A DNA stretch of 64,000 bases from Anticarsia gemmatalis (taxonomy: Eukaryota; Arthropoda; Insecta; Lepidoptera; Erebidae): positions 2,914,001-2,978,000 of the forward strand of contig NC_134764.1 in NCBI RefSeq assembly GCF_050436995.1, written 5' to 3'. Made by a program: the position numbers and the translations under genes. Position 1 is the stretch's first letter; every line of letters begins with the position of its first letter. Below the pieces are notes generated by a model. It saw only the letters and a list, made by a program, of their open reading frames with translations. It did not search any database and was not told the origin of the DNA. Shown piece after piece: positions 22,931-33,735 of this stretch.

Positions 22931-22986
22931 AATATTAATTTGCTGTATGAAACAAAATAATATTAATTTGCTGTATGAAACGAAAT
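22931..22986 (+). repeat. Tandem duplication, 28-bp unit x 2
   Basis: AATATTAATTTGCTGTATGA followed by AACAAAAT is repeated immediately with a single difference (AACAAAAT becomes AACGAAAT). Such near-identity suggests a recent local duplication. Confidence 0.9.
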
Positions 22987-23367
22987 ATCAAATTTATATT
23001 ATACTATTATATACTTTGTTATTGACCAATTGGAGAAATTAATAATGTTGTTATTTCGCATACTTAAAAACATATACTGAAAAATTCAATCATCTTATCA
23101 CATTATTTATTATTATATCATACATACCATACAAACAAATAAAGAATTACCCGCCCAATTTTCACAATTGCTCCTAAATATATAACAAGGAAAAACCTTT
23201 TCGATAACGTTAAATAATATTCAATATTCTCTCCCTTGTGGTAACATTGCTGATAAAGAAGACTCGTGTATTTCTATTGTTAAACATTTCATAGAGTATA
23301 TTATGATGTAAGGAGATAGTTTTAAATACCTACATATATAAATTTGAAGATTTAAATAATATCGCAA

Positions 23368-23551
23368 TCCTACTAATATTATAAATGAAAAAGTTTGCGA
23401 GAATGGATATTATTCTTTTACGAAAACCTACAGGAGGTATTTGGATGGATGAAAATGTATACGCAGATAGTTTATAACCCGAATTAACACATAGGGTGCT
23501 TTTTACCCCGGAAAATCTTTTCACACGGATGAAGTCGCGGGCATAATTTAG
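23368..23551 (+). mobile_element. Helitron-like element, degenerate 3' end (group 2)
   Basis: It starts TCCTACTAATATTATAAATG after an A and ends near GATGAAGTCGCGGGCATAATTTAG, where the expected CTAG has become TTAG. It shares the start and the 'GAAGTCG(C/T)GGGC' end with the inverted element at 43189-43401 and a start fragment at 50007-50055. The 129-codon minus-strand frame over it (23330-23719) opens with TTG and is a translation of this repeat, not a gene. Confidence 0.65.
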
Positions 23552-24039
23552 AATAAACATAAACCTCTGAGTCATTAGAAGTTTTTTTAATTGCGACGAG
23601 CAAGTTGTCCACTTAACCATAAATGTCTTCAAGAATGTCATGAAATATGATTCTAAAAACACAGTATAACATATATTATCATTACACAAAAATTTTGAAA
23701 CTTCCCTGCATTTTGGCAAAATTTCTGCTACACTATTATTATAATAAGTAAAATTGATACAACAAAGTGTACCAACGGTATTATTTTACGTTATTCCGCG
23801 AGGCGGTTGAAAAGCCTGAGAAATAGTGAACACTAATCTTTATATCCGGCTAGGTTTATCCGGTATTAAGGTTGAGGCCACATGCCGGCCGTTACGTAGA
23901 CAGACTATTATACTAACGAGAACTGCTAAAGGTCAAGAAAATCATCTGGGAACACGAAAAAAAAGGTTTTGAAGTACCTAAATGAATTTGAAATGTATCG
24001 TGTAATGTATAAGTTGTCATCTTATTTTTGTTAGCCTGT
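23552..24039. other. AT-rich stretch, no gene recognised
   Basis: A small patch at about 23800-23920 is richer in GC (TCCGGCTAGGTTTATCCGG and CATGCCGGCCGTTACG) but shows no known repeat end or coding signal. Confidence 0.4.
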
Positions 24040-24044
24040 AATGA

Positions 24045-24140
24045 AGTCCCCAACTTCGCCAGCGTGCTGGACTCAAGACCTTAACCCTCTTTTGGGAGGA
24101 GACCCTTACCCTGCAGTGGAACAGTAATGGGTTAAAAAAA
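24045..24140 (-). repeat. 'CCACTGCTGGGC' family repeat, head portion
   Basis: On the minus strand: AACCCATTACTGTTCCACTG, CAGGGTAAGGGTCTCCTCCC, GTTAAGGTCTTGAGTCCAGC. This follows the head of the copy at 43905-44115. The tail is absent. Confidence 0.65.
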
Positions 24141-24894
24141 ATAGAGAACGTTGTCGTTTAAGTGCTTATAAAGAGCTAAAAGTTTTACACGAAATTAAAA
24201 TTAGTTTTACACATTTTTAAACCAAATTTTAGTGCACACAATGCTGCAAAATAAAACAAATGATAGCTCAACCCGAGAATTAGCAAACCAAAATGACATT
24301 TTAACTTTAAAATGTTAATATTAATCCCTAGAGATTACATGCCTCTGTATGTTTATACAACTCAGCACTTGTCCTATTATAGCTCTTTAAAACGCCGACA
24401 GTCATTTTTAAGCCGGCTCGGTAATTCGTTTAATTAAATACACGCCTCTAGGTTTAAGTAATGGAAATTTTACAGTGATAATAAATAACATTGTTCAAGC
24501 TCTCAGTTTTTCATCCAATTTGAGAAAATAAACTAGACTTTAAGCTCTATTTTTCTCAGAAATAGTGATAGAGTTCTTCCTAAAATATTTGCTCTTTTAA
24601 AAGTTTTTGGAGATGTCTGAATTTATTATCAAGATAAGTCACTCGGCTTGAAATTGACACGAGTTTTTACAGTCGAAAAGAGAAAATTTCGGTGCAGCTG
24701 TAAAGTAGAAAACTATAGCACAACTATAACGTGAGTCGGGATTTAAATAGATAGAGTTTCATTACGTTCTTGAGCCACGCAGTTATTCTGAAATGTTAGT
24801 ATTGAAGACGCGCAGCGCTGCCTTGCCTTTTTAACCCCTGCACTTCGGACTTTATCTCCTAAGTCAAATCAACTGTACCGCTATTTTCTACCAC

Positions 24895-25012
24895 TATCGA
24901 CTACTGACGACTGGCTAGCTATCAAAAATGTTGTATGACATTTGATTCAGCGCCTCTAGCGGGCATCGTTGAAAAAATTTGGCAGTACATTTTAAATGTC
25001 AAACTTTCGATA
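24895..25012 (-). mobile_element. TA-type MITE, 118 bp (TCGACAAC family)
   Basis: Read on the minus strand it begins TATCGAAAGTTTGACATTT and ends GTCGATA, so TCGA...TCGA lies between TA dinucleotides, fitting a Tc1/mariner-type TA target. It carries AAAATGTACTGCCAAA, GCCCGCTAGAGGCGCTGA and GATAGCTAGCCAG in common with 46182-46296. No transposase. Confidence 0.7.
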
Positions 25013-28000
25013 CTTGTTGGTTTCAATTGTAGGTAACCGTAATACTGCTTCAATAACAAACACTACTTAGTCAATAACACTATTCAGGCTAACTCTATTA
25101 CCCTATAAGCCCAATTCTCATTAAAAACTGCCACCACGATACCCAATTATCATCATAATTAAACTAGTAGTAGTAGTAGTCACTCCAACTGTCAGAGCAC
25201 TTCATTTGGCCGCGGTTAACCGGCGCTATTAAAGCCTCTGCACGTTCTGTCTCGACATAAGCCGCTGCTGTCAGCCGGCTTAAAGGCCCCCTTAGTGTGA
25301 AACACTATCCTGACAGAAGCCTTTGACAGGAGTGATTGCTTAGAGGGTGTGATTTTTTTGGATTGGGTTACAGGATATTTAACATGTATGCATTGACTAA
25401 TAAATCGAATAATCGCTTTTGTGCTGACAGCCTGAAATATACTCGTATTTCGAGATTATGCTCGAGATTGGATCTGCGTTATATTTAGCTTACGTCGTTC
25501 TCAAAAATGTTATCATTGGGTGTATCCCCCAATGCTTTATGACTACATAATAACGCAATGACAGGTAAATACCTTAAATTCCAGTCTATACAGTTCTAAA
25601 CAGTAGAAACCATTGGGTTTCAACCTAATTTGGAAATGAACATTGTAATTTCATACTAGTACGTTTGTATTTTGTTACAAGAATTAGTTCCTAGTCAAAG
25701 TAAACCAATAAGACACATACTATACTATAAATAAATCATTACACCTTCAGGAGATTTACTTTATTATAACTTTATTTATCTAATCAAATGACCTTGAGAA
25801 AGTTACGTATCACTAAGTTAACTAAATCACCAACTTTTATTAACAATTAGTTCTGTAACTATCAAATGAAGTGATTTCTCCATACTTTATTACATACAAA
25901 GTATCTATTTGTATCCCAAGTGCTAGTATACAACTTGACCTTGCCTGAAGTGAATGTCATTCCCTCAGTTGCCCTTCAAATAGGCTGTAGAGGAACTTTT
26001 TGTTACAATCTCACTTGTAAGGGTCATGGCGGACAAACGACGCTTCCTGAAAGATAGTGGAGGCGTTTGCGTGTTTTATATACTGCTCGAAGTGATTTAT
26101 TTTGCGTTATTGGATCGTATTTTGACAGTTTTTGACGAGTGGTATAACTTATTTGTTTGTAAAACATTGTTAATGTATCTTCGTGTAGTAACATCTTAGT
26201 GATTAGCAAAGTTTAACTTTTTGAGGCCGTTGTTGGTCAGTATCAAATAGTATCAATATACTATCAAATGCTGCTATGTCAATCAAACGACAATCTAAAA
26301 TTTAAGTTTGGGTTTGGTAGTAATGTAATATATTGCAATAAAAAACTCTTTCAATGAGCATTTCTTTTAATTTCATGTGTGACAAAGATCTAAATGTTGT
26401 TATCATTTTATAAGTTTTTTTTCACTACACAGCTCGAACCACTTTTACCGTTTATAATTTACGATACCAAGCTATATTCCACCTCTTAAGTATAAGCATC
26501 TTCGCATGCTCTCTCATATCTGAAACTTGGCCTTTGAGTACCAAATTGCTACTTACTAGATAGTGAATCGATCAGTATTGCGAGCGATGAACGCTACTAG
26601 TTAGCTAACTAGAGGATTACGTCTATAGGATCGGTGCTGGGCCAATCTGCTTTATGCATAGTAATTCCTTGATGAAGGACTGCGTGCCAGAATATATTTG
26701 TTTTAAGTGTACTGTGCTATAATTGATGAAGTATAATCTCACTTATGTAACTTTTATTTACGTTTTTTGTTATCTACGCAGTGAAGTAATTGTAAGTACA
26801 TACTGTCATTAATTTTATGATTATGGTCATATTAAAGTTTTGAGCTTTAATAAAGTTCTCTATTGGCTCTCACATTTTTGTATCTGAAGTTCAGTTTTAA
26901 AAAAAGGGTCATTCAAATCAATTACACATTAAGCAAGTTAAAAACGGTTTTCAATTAATGAAATAATTCAAAGTCCACCAGCAATTTATAGCACTTATAA
27001 CGTGATAACCTTTTTCATTCCTGAAGGAACCCACGACAGCTAGGTCAAAAATGGGTTCAAAAGTATTATACTTCAACAAAAAGCCTCTCATTTTAAAACT
27101 CTACGGGTCACGTCTTCATTGTGATGACGTCATATGTTGTGAATGTGAAATCATACAAATTGGATGGAGCCTAATCCCTGCGAGTGGCGTTAAGAGGGGC
27201 TCGAGCGTATACCAGATGTTGACTAGTGAGGAAATCCGGGGTATTGTCTTGTATATTGTATGCTGTAAGCGAAGAGGGGACTGAATGAGGAATAATTGTT
27301 CTGTTATGTGAGAAAGTTAAGGTTGAAGTTTTGAAAATGAATTCATTATAATGTTACTTGAGTTTTATATTCGTATTTTCTTTTGATTTGAATAAGGAAT
27401 GAGACGTTTGTTTTTCTCTTTGAGAATAGTAGTGCAGTTTCTATACTCTGTAAGTACTGTAGAGTAGAAAACGTTTCATTTATAAAATTACATGGAAAAA
27501 ATAGTTTTTGCGAAACACACTAGCTTCTTTTTGTGTAAGCCTCGTTTTCTTAAAACTTCAAAACAAAGGACGACTTCTCAATGCTTATTAACTTTAAAAT
27601 ATAATAAAGTCATAATTTATCCTCATTTCCATTTTCTTTTCCGTCTACCCTCAAAATTATCACCCACCTACTTTTAAAAGACAGTTCTTTTATGGTGTCA
27701 GAGAGTCGTAAATTTTATAAACTTCACTCCTATCTTACCCTTATTTCAGTTAGACGAGATCGTCAATAAAGATGTTTGCGGCCTCACCAGCGATAGGTCA
27801 TTGAACTTTGTCGATATCCCCGAAACTCTCTGCCACTTATGGGAAAATTCTCCCATTCTCCCCGTTTTTATTGTTCCAAGTTCAATAGTTATGTTGGGAC
27901 GTGCAGTTAAAAGTTGCTGATATTAGAAAAAGTGATGTCGTGAATTCTGATACTTGGTCTTTGGTCCTTAGAGTCTAAAAATAGTAGATTTTAGTTAACA

Positions 28001-28080
28001 ACAAATAGTAAAAGCGGTTCTTAATCCCTGTCTATTAAAATCCTAATAATGTATATTGTTTAAACTTTGGCTTAGCCATT
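25013..28080. other. No gene recognised; holds a GC-rich island and a CRE site
   Basis: At 25205-25330 there is a distinctly GC-rich island (GGCCGCGGTTAACCGGCGC, then CGCTGCTGTCAGCCGGC) that matches no repeat I know and could be conserved regulatory DNA. TGACGTCA, a full palindromic CREB/ATF site, is at 27125-27132. Frames such as 27051-27284 lack domain features. The rest is AT-rich. Confidence 0.4.
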
Positions 28081-28134
28081 TTTCTGAGATATATTTGTGT
28101 AATTAGTATATAGCAGCAAAATTAAATATTTAAA

Positions 28135-28148
28135 CGGCACGTAAAAAA
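28135..28148 (+). repeat. Left remnant of 5S-headed SINE copy C, with 8-bp target duplication
   Basis: CGGCAC followed by GTAAAAAA. In the intact SINE at 56.8 kb the same place reads GGGCACGTAAAAAGTCGG. GTAAAAAA at 28141-28148 is repeated exactly at 28876-28883 on the far side of the inserted foldback element. Upstream of CGGCAC no SINE sequence is recognisable, so this SINE copy was 5'-truncated or its head has decayed. Confidence 0.7.
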
Positions 28149-28371
28149 GGGTCTATCCCACTAGTCCCGTTGAGTTGTCCCGTGACGGGACAACTGGCAC
28201 TATTTTGTCCCAGTTGTCCCGTGACGGGACAAGTGACACTGTTTTGGTGCCAGTTGTCCCGTTGCAGAAAAATCACGGGACTAATGGTACAGACGGAAGG
28301 GTCAAAACAACTGGTTACATTGAGTTGTTGTGTGACAACAGGTACTTGGTACTTTGGTAAGATAGCAGATG
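28149..28371 (+). repeat. Left inverted arm of the foldback element
   Basis: It pairs with 28653-28875 along its full length. Differences between arms: AAAAA against AAATA, GGTAC against GGGAC, TTACA against TTCCA, TTTGG against TTTAG. The remaining 219 positions are identical. Confidence 0.9.
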
Positions 28372-28652
28372 TTATACAAACTAGTACATTTTAACAAGGG
28401 TAGATATCTCAAATGGAATATGCACTATACTTGTGTAGATAAATTGTAAAACCAAAGGTATTTAAACCTATATCTTAGTAATAATACTCAAAGTGTACAC
28501 AGATATAGTTACCGGATTGTGACCCATTACATCTTTGTTATACTAAAACTGTCTAAAAGGGTCTCTGCGATTTTGCTTACTATACAAGCCTAAATGGTAA
28601 AAAAAAAACTTCTTGTGAATTTAAAGTTTACATAGATAAGCGTACAATTCAT

Positions 28653-28875
28653 CATCTGCTATCTTACTAAAGTACCAAGTACCTGTTGTCACACAACAAC
28701 TCAATGGAACCAGTTGTTTTGACCCTTCCGTCTGTCCCATTAGTCCCGTGATATTTCTGCAACGGGACAACTGGCACCAAAACAGTGTCACTTGTCCCGT
28801 CACGGGACAACTGGGACAAAATAGTGCCAGTTGTCCCGTCACGGGACAACTCAACGGGACTAGTGGGATAGACCC
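28653..28875 (-). repeat. Right inverted arm of the foldback element
   Basis: Inverted copy of 28149-28371. The arm ends at GATAGACCC (28867-28875), directly followed by the second GTAAAAAA target duplication. Confidence 0.9.
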
Positions 28876-28990
28876 GTAAAAAATCGGTCCCGTTTGTTGT
28901 CAATTAAGATAAGTTAAGCCACGTCAAAGGCCTTCGGGCGGCTTGAACAACTTTGACACTAGGTTGACACTAACTATACGATGAGAGAGA
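28876..28990 (+). repeat. 5S-headed SINE copy C, 3' part, split by the foldback insertion
   Basis: GTAAAAAATCGGTCCCGTTT continues into 'AAGTTAAGCCACGTCAAAGG', CTTCGGGCGGCTTGAAC and ACTAACTATACGATGAGAG, the body and tail of the SINE seen at 22.4 and 56.8 kb. The first 8 bases are the target duplication. Its polymerase III head is missing. Confidence 0.8.
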
Positions 28991-29077
28991 GAAAGCAAAA
29001 TTAAATAACAAATAAGTTTTTTAAATTCCATTGGAAATACTTCCGACTGCTAAATTTACACTGAAGAATATATACAG

Positions 29078-29131
29078 TAGGTTTTTACTGATTTTTAAAG
29101 AGGTGACTCTTTAAAAATCAGTAAAAACCTA
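29078..29131. other. Perfect 25-bp hairpin with 4-nt loop
   Basis: TAGGTTTTTACTGATTTTTA plus AAGAG (29078-29102) is followed by GTGA and then its exact reverse complement (29107-29131). No mismatches in 25 pairs. RNA from either strand would fold into a continuous stem. It could be a precursor-like hairpin or, more simply, a very recent inverted duplication. It lies about 90 bp after the SINE/foldback cluster. Confidence 0.9.
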
Positions 29132-31612
29132 GTGCTAAAAACTTTAAGCCTCTTTTTATGAATCCCCAGTCATTAATGTTGCTTATACTTCTGTTCTAAA
29201 GACTAACCCTCTTAATGATAAAAATATATGAAGTTTTGAAAAGCTTATAAAGAGTTTTGATTCTTTCACTCCTTAGCGAAATGAAAAAGAGAAAACATAT
29301 TGTAGTAGTGTTTTAACTAAAATAGATTTATAGTGTGTTTATGAATAAGTGGGTAAGAAATAAACATACACCTACTTATTTCTACTCTAAGCTCAATACA
29401 CGCTTTGCCAAAACTCCATCTAGGTCGTCAGCTACTCAGCTAACTTGTCCCTTATATGAATCAGGGCGTGAATATCCAAACACTCTACGTAAAGTACCTA
29501 TAGGAAACTTCTTAAAGTGTCGGTTGATGTATTAGTATGATATCTGGGCAAAATATTATATTTGTATCGACTAGACACTACAACGATCTATAAATCTAGG
29601 GATTCCTTTTGCATTAAGTCAATTGATAGAGTAATTAAGACTGTTTGAGTAAAATATATGAAAAAAATAATCCTAAATGACGAAAAGTTTTCTCAAATTG
29701 GATAATTTAAAAGTAACTTCTCACCAAAACAAGTGAATCAAGTTTAGTTGTGGAAAGTTTTGAAAAAAAGAACATAATTTAAGAAAGTTTTTTACCAAAA
29801 ACATTGTAAATACTAAGCCTGAAAATTTAGCAAAATCTATCTATCTCCCTCATCTCTATCTCAAATCTCGTCTAATCAAATGACCACAACACCGACTTCC
29901 AAAACCCAGACTATAATTGAATAGAATCATTTAGAGTTCAACACCAACTCATCTTAACCCCCATTACTCAAGATAAGTCTATAGGTAAATAGAATTCGGA
30001 TAGATAATGAGTCAGCAAGGTCGTTGACCTTTTATCGTCCCATTCATAAGAGAACCCTGCTATAATCATTAGCCTTGTCATTATACCGTGTCGTTATCTA
30101 CGGTCTAAGTTGAATCAACCCTATTGATTGGTGAACGGAATAAGATTCGCTTCTTTGATTAGACTGAAATTATGCTGCAGCTTACAGAATAAGTTGAATG
30201 TAGTGTATACTGCAATTTTGATGGTTGAAATCCCATGTTCTCGTAGTTAGTAGCCTTTGACTCCACACGAAAGATATAGGGTACATTCAGGAGCTAATAT
30301 TATGTTAGCATACTAACTTTTCGTGCTGACTTCAAAAATATTTTACTGATATTTTTTTTTATTCACATTTACAATTCTTAATTACCAACCTGTCATAGAT
30401 GTACGAGATAAAAATTCACGTTATTTTATCTTTGTTTCAAAGTAAAAGTAATAAAAAAATTGCTTGAGCAATTATAGATGCTTTGTGTCAGTCTGTCACA
30501 AGTCTTTTATAGACAGAAATTATTATTAATCACAGTAAATAAATAAGGCTGTACTAAGTACACATTGACACAACCTATCAAAATCAATCGAGCGACGCGT
30601 TAAACGCCACTTACGTCTATTTAAACCGTTATGATAAATAACTTTTCTTTGTGATGTCTATCGTAAAATAAACGGCTTTATACTTAAACTTTTCTAGAAA
30701 ATTCTTTTTCATACATGTTTGAAAGAAATTGTTAGCTTGCGATCATTTATCATATGGATGTCATGTGTCAATTTATTGGCTTATAATGCGAAAGTGATGA
30801 TGAAATATTTAAGGCATAAAAGCTCTTTTCTTAAAGGATTTTTAGTAAAATCTTTCTTTTTATTTGTAGGGATTCTCTTGGTGTTCATAAATCAGTTATT
30901 GTTAAATGTTTTAACGAAATTCCGTAAAGTTCTCTTAAAAAAGTGTTGGTTTTAGACTATTAAAAAACTAATCAGGAGCTATTAAATACTAGTAATAGAA
31001 TTCTAAAGGTAGTAGATATTTTTGTCTCCACTAAGCCAGGTTTCATCACAGAGCATACAAAAAGCAATAGTGTTGACAGTAGATTTCAATAAATAAATAA
31101 TAATTTCATATAATATTTCCTCTCACTTTATTTAGCAATAAGTTATCTTAAACTTATTCATAAACTGCGAAATCAACCTTTAGTATCTCTCATACTTTTT
31201 TTAAAATTGCACCAATAATCTAAAATCATTAACTACAAAGCCAATGCAATTTCTAGAACATATTATTTTTACTGATGTAACTAATATTATAAAGTTGCCG
31301 CCATGTTGCCAACAACTTTGTATCGCTAATCTATTTATACGTCAGTAAAAGGCTTTATTTCAATACTTAACTGAAAATATCACTTGGAATATACCTAAGA
31401 AATAACTTATTTGGGTACTTAGTAAGAAAATAAATTTAATGTTCTGGAAACGTGTTTATCATCCGCTTAAGTAGTGTGTACCTAATTTATGATTGTTACA
31501 ATGAGAAAATGGCGAAAACGAAGTTTGTTCATATACTTATTGTAAAATGTTATGTGTAATATTAGTTAGTACAATTTTTTACATGTATTAGGTAGATAAT
31601 ATTATAATATTA
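29132..31612. other. AT-rich stretch, no gene recognised
   Basis: No domain or exon-like pattern. The frame at 30719-30955 opens with TTG and is Lys-, Leu- and Phe-rich. AATTGCTTGAGCAATT at about 30458-30473 is a small palindrome. Otherwise featureless. Confidence 0.45.
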
Positions 31613-31797
31613 CTAGCTGACTCGGCAAACGCTGTTTTTCCATATCAATAAAAAAAGTCACTTAGGGGTATGACAAATAGATGTTGGCCGATTCTCAGAC
31701 CTACTCAATATGTTTACAAAATTTCATGAGAATCTGTCAAGTTGTTTCGGAATGGTATGTCAACGAAAACTGTGACGCAAGAATTTTAAAGATTAGA
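31613..31797 (-). mobile_element. Non-autonomous Helitron-like element, 185 bp (group 3)
   Basis: On the minus strand it begins TCTAATCTTTAAAATTCTTG after an A and ends GCCGAGTCAGCTAG before a T. Internal words GTTTTCGTTGACATACC, TCATGAAATTTTG and CTGAGAATCGGCC are typical of a very common lepidopteran element. The TC...CTAG ends and A/T insertion point support Helitron transposition. No protein. Confidence 0.7.
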
Positions 31798-31857
31798 TGT
31801 CAAAAATAGGGAATGATAATAATAATGAAAAGAATAAACTATCAAAAATAATTCTAG

Positions 31858-31945
31858 TTGGTATATAGGACTAACATTGTTAATAGTGTTTGCTTACCTT
31901 CGGGTACAATAGGCGTGATATTTTGCACGTATATAAACATAGTAA
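31858..31945 (+). repeat. tRNA-SINE 3' fragment
   Basis: GGTATATAGGACTAACATTG, then TTACCTTCGGGTACAATAGG, then CGTGATATTTTGCACGTAT. This follows the last third of the SINE at 21359-21607 and 40228-40505. The tRNA head is absent. Confidence 0.5.
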
Positions 31946-32344
31946 AACTTATGTAATCTTTTGTTTTCTATTAAATTCATAATAAATATTAACGACGCTT
32001 ATCAGATCTGAAAATGAAATAATGAACAAAACAGTCCCATTTGTAAAAACTGACTATTTCTGGTACCATTAATCAACATTAACAGACATGACATGACATT
32101 TAAAATAGCCAATAGTCATTACTGAGTTATTTATAAAAATGGTATGGACAATCGAAATAGGTTTCATATTTATATAGGTATTTTGTTTAAGATATTTTTG
32201 TTCTCTCTCCCTTTTTTTACTCACTGGCTCTCTCGGTTTCCCTCTTTTCCTATACTACATAGGAGTATCATAATATTATTATAGCGTCTGGATAAGTCTT
32301 TCTTATAACTGTTTTTTTTCTTTCCTCTATCCTTAACATCGTCT

Positions 32345-32460
32345 TTTCATACAACCGCGCTAAGAATTGCTCTTGTGTTGCAGGGACTTTTTTTACAAAC
32401 ATACAAACAACGGACACAAAGTACAATCAATCCCATCCTGATCTTATTTTGGACCTTGTA
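32345..32460 (-). repeat. 'CAAGAGCAATTCTTAGTGC' repeat family, copy 3 (inverted)
   Basis: On the minus strand: GATCAGGATGGGATTGATTG, TACTTTGTGTCCGTTGTTTG, TATGTTTGTAAAAAAAGTCC, ACACAAGAGCAATTCTTAGC. It extends the family to the 5' side, because GATCAGGAT...GTACTTTGT also precedes copy 1. Confidence 0.7.
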
Positions 32461-32511
32461 ATTTGAAAACACTTCAGGTAAAATTGACATAGTAAATGAA
32501 TAAAGAAATTT

Positions 32512-32580
32512 AACCCATTAATGTCCCACTGCTGGCGAAAGGCTCCCGTTATGAGAGAGGAACTAGGCTTTTATTCCTCA
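32512..32580 (+). repeat. 'CCACTGCTGGGC' family repeat, head fragment
   Basis: AACCCATTAATGTCCCACTG, CTGGCGAAAGGCTCCCGTTA, TGAGAGAGGAACTAGGCTTT. This matches the head of the copy at 43905-44115. Truncated. Confidence 0.65.
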
Positions 32581-33561
32581 ACTAAATAGTATACGATGAT
32601 AAATATTTTTGTACAGACATATTTTTATTCTGTTTAATAACACTTTTGCCTGAAATTCTAAAACGCTTTAACCGCATACACGTTATAAAATGTTTTCACA
32701 ACAAATAAGGAAATTTCAAACGAAATCACTTTGAGGATTTCGCTCACGGTCCAATCGGTTTCAATATATTTTATTTATTTTTACCGTACATTTTGATATA
32801 ATTGATTTGTTAACGTGAAATGTTAATAAAAAGTAAGCATTGAAATCATGAAATAATATTTGACTTAATGGCCAAGAAAACGGTGGAAATGTATACAAAA
32901 ATCCGTATATATATTTTTTTCTATACTATAACATTTCTGCGAAACTGAATAATTGTCGATTTTCCATTTCATTTTTGTGAAAGGCTTGTGCTGTATTCCG
33001 AAGATTACTAAAATAGCACATGTTTTTCTCAAACGTAATTTGATCATCTTATATTATGCCAAAATGGACTTATTCTTTACACTGTGATGGAAGTATATAA
33101 AACTAAGTGTAACATACGACATAAGTTGTGAAAAACCTACCCTTTGCATATTTTTATATGAATTTGCATGAATATGTTTACAGAAACTTTACAGTTCACT
33201 TACGTTCGGTCTAGCCTATCCGGAAGAATACCCTAACTCATAAAATAACAATTTGTCTCAACCCCATTTTTAAAACTATAAAAACAAGGTGTCACAAACG
33301 ATTCCATAGAGACACCGTACCCGCAGTCATAAAACTTGTTACTGGCATCCCTAATCTGATCGTTATTCGTACATTATTCACAGACCTTCCCAGGTCAAAT
33401 AAGCCTGTGAAAAAGCTATGATAATTTCACGATGTAAATAGAGCTAGTACGAATACAGGGGTTAGTAATAAAAAGTTTTATTCTTCATACAGCGGTCTAA
33501 TTTCCGCACTAATTTTATGAGGAAGGAATTTATTTGTGTGTGAGAGTTTCTGCAGTTTTTA

Positions 33562-33735
33562 CTAGCTTTCCAACCGCAGCTTAGCTCGCGTGAAATTTTA
33601 CCTCCTTCGGTTGGAATTATCCAAAAATCCTCTCTTGGTGCTTGTCTACACTTCCTAAGAAATTATCATACCAAGTTTCATCTTTCTTTTAGTTTCGGCT
33701 GTGTGTTGTCCATCAGTCAGTCAGTCAGATTGATT
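33562..33735 (-). mobile_element. Helitron-like element, one end clear (group 4)
   Basis: On the minus strand it ends GCTGCGGTTGGAAAGCTAG before a T. The other end lies in or just past the (CAGT)n run at about 33715-33728 and is not clear. The internal AAACTTGGTATGATAA and the tetranucleotide run fit a common lepidopteran Helitron-like family whose copies contain a short microsatellite. Confidence 0.5.

Larger units (their letters stand above)
28149..28875. mobile_element. 727-bp foldback DNA transposon (long terminal inverted repeats), non-autonomous
   Basis: The arms at 28149-28371 and 28653-28875 are both 223 bp and, aligned inverted, differ at only 4 positions. Ends are GGGTCTATCCCACTAG...CTAGTGGGATAGACCC. 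Each arm carries two palindromic modules TTGTCCCGT-G-ACGGGACAA (left arm 28175-28193 and 28214-28232) and a third half-module, which look like multiple transposase-binding sites. The 281-bp centre is AT-rich with no coding frame. Target duplication is 8 bp, GTAAAAAA, on both sides. An 8-bp duplication fits hAT or P elements, and T at position 2 with A at position 7 fits the hAT nTnnnnAn preference, but GGG ends are unusual for hAT. Open frames in the arms are mirror images of one another and are not genes. Confidence 0.9.
31946..33561. other. No gene; holds two repeat fragments
   Basis: AT-rich DNA with the inverted copy of the 'CAAGAGCAATTC' family (32345-32460) and a head fragment of the 'CCACTGCTGGGC' family (32512-32580), listed separately. 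The remainder shows nothing recognisable. Confidence 0.45.

Noticed and set aside
23330..23719. 129-codon minus-strand frame, one of the longest in the window
   Set aside because: It opens with TTG and half of it is the translation of the Helitron-like element at 23368-23551. Such frames recur wherever this repeat is present.
28170..28394. Open frames in the left and right arms of the foldback element giving matching peptides (MSCPVTGQ...)
   Set aside because: The peptides match because the DNA is an inverted repeat. They are full of the palindromic module and stop at the arm ends, so they are not a duplicated gene.
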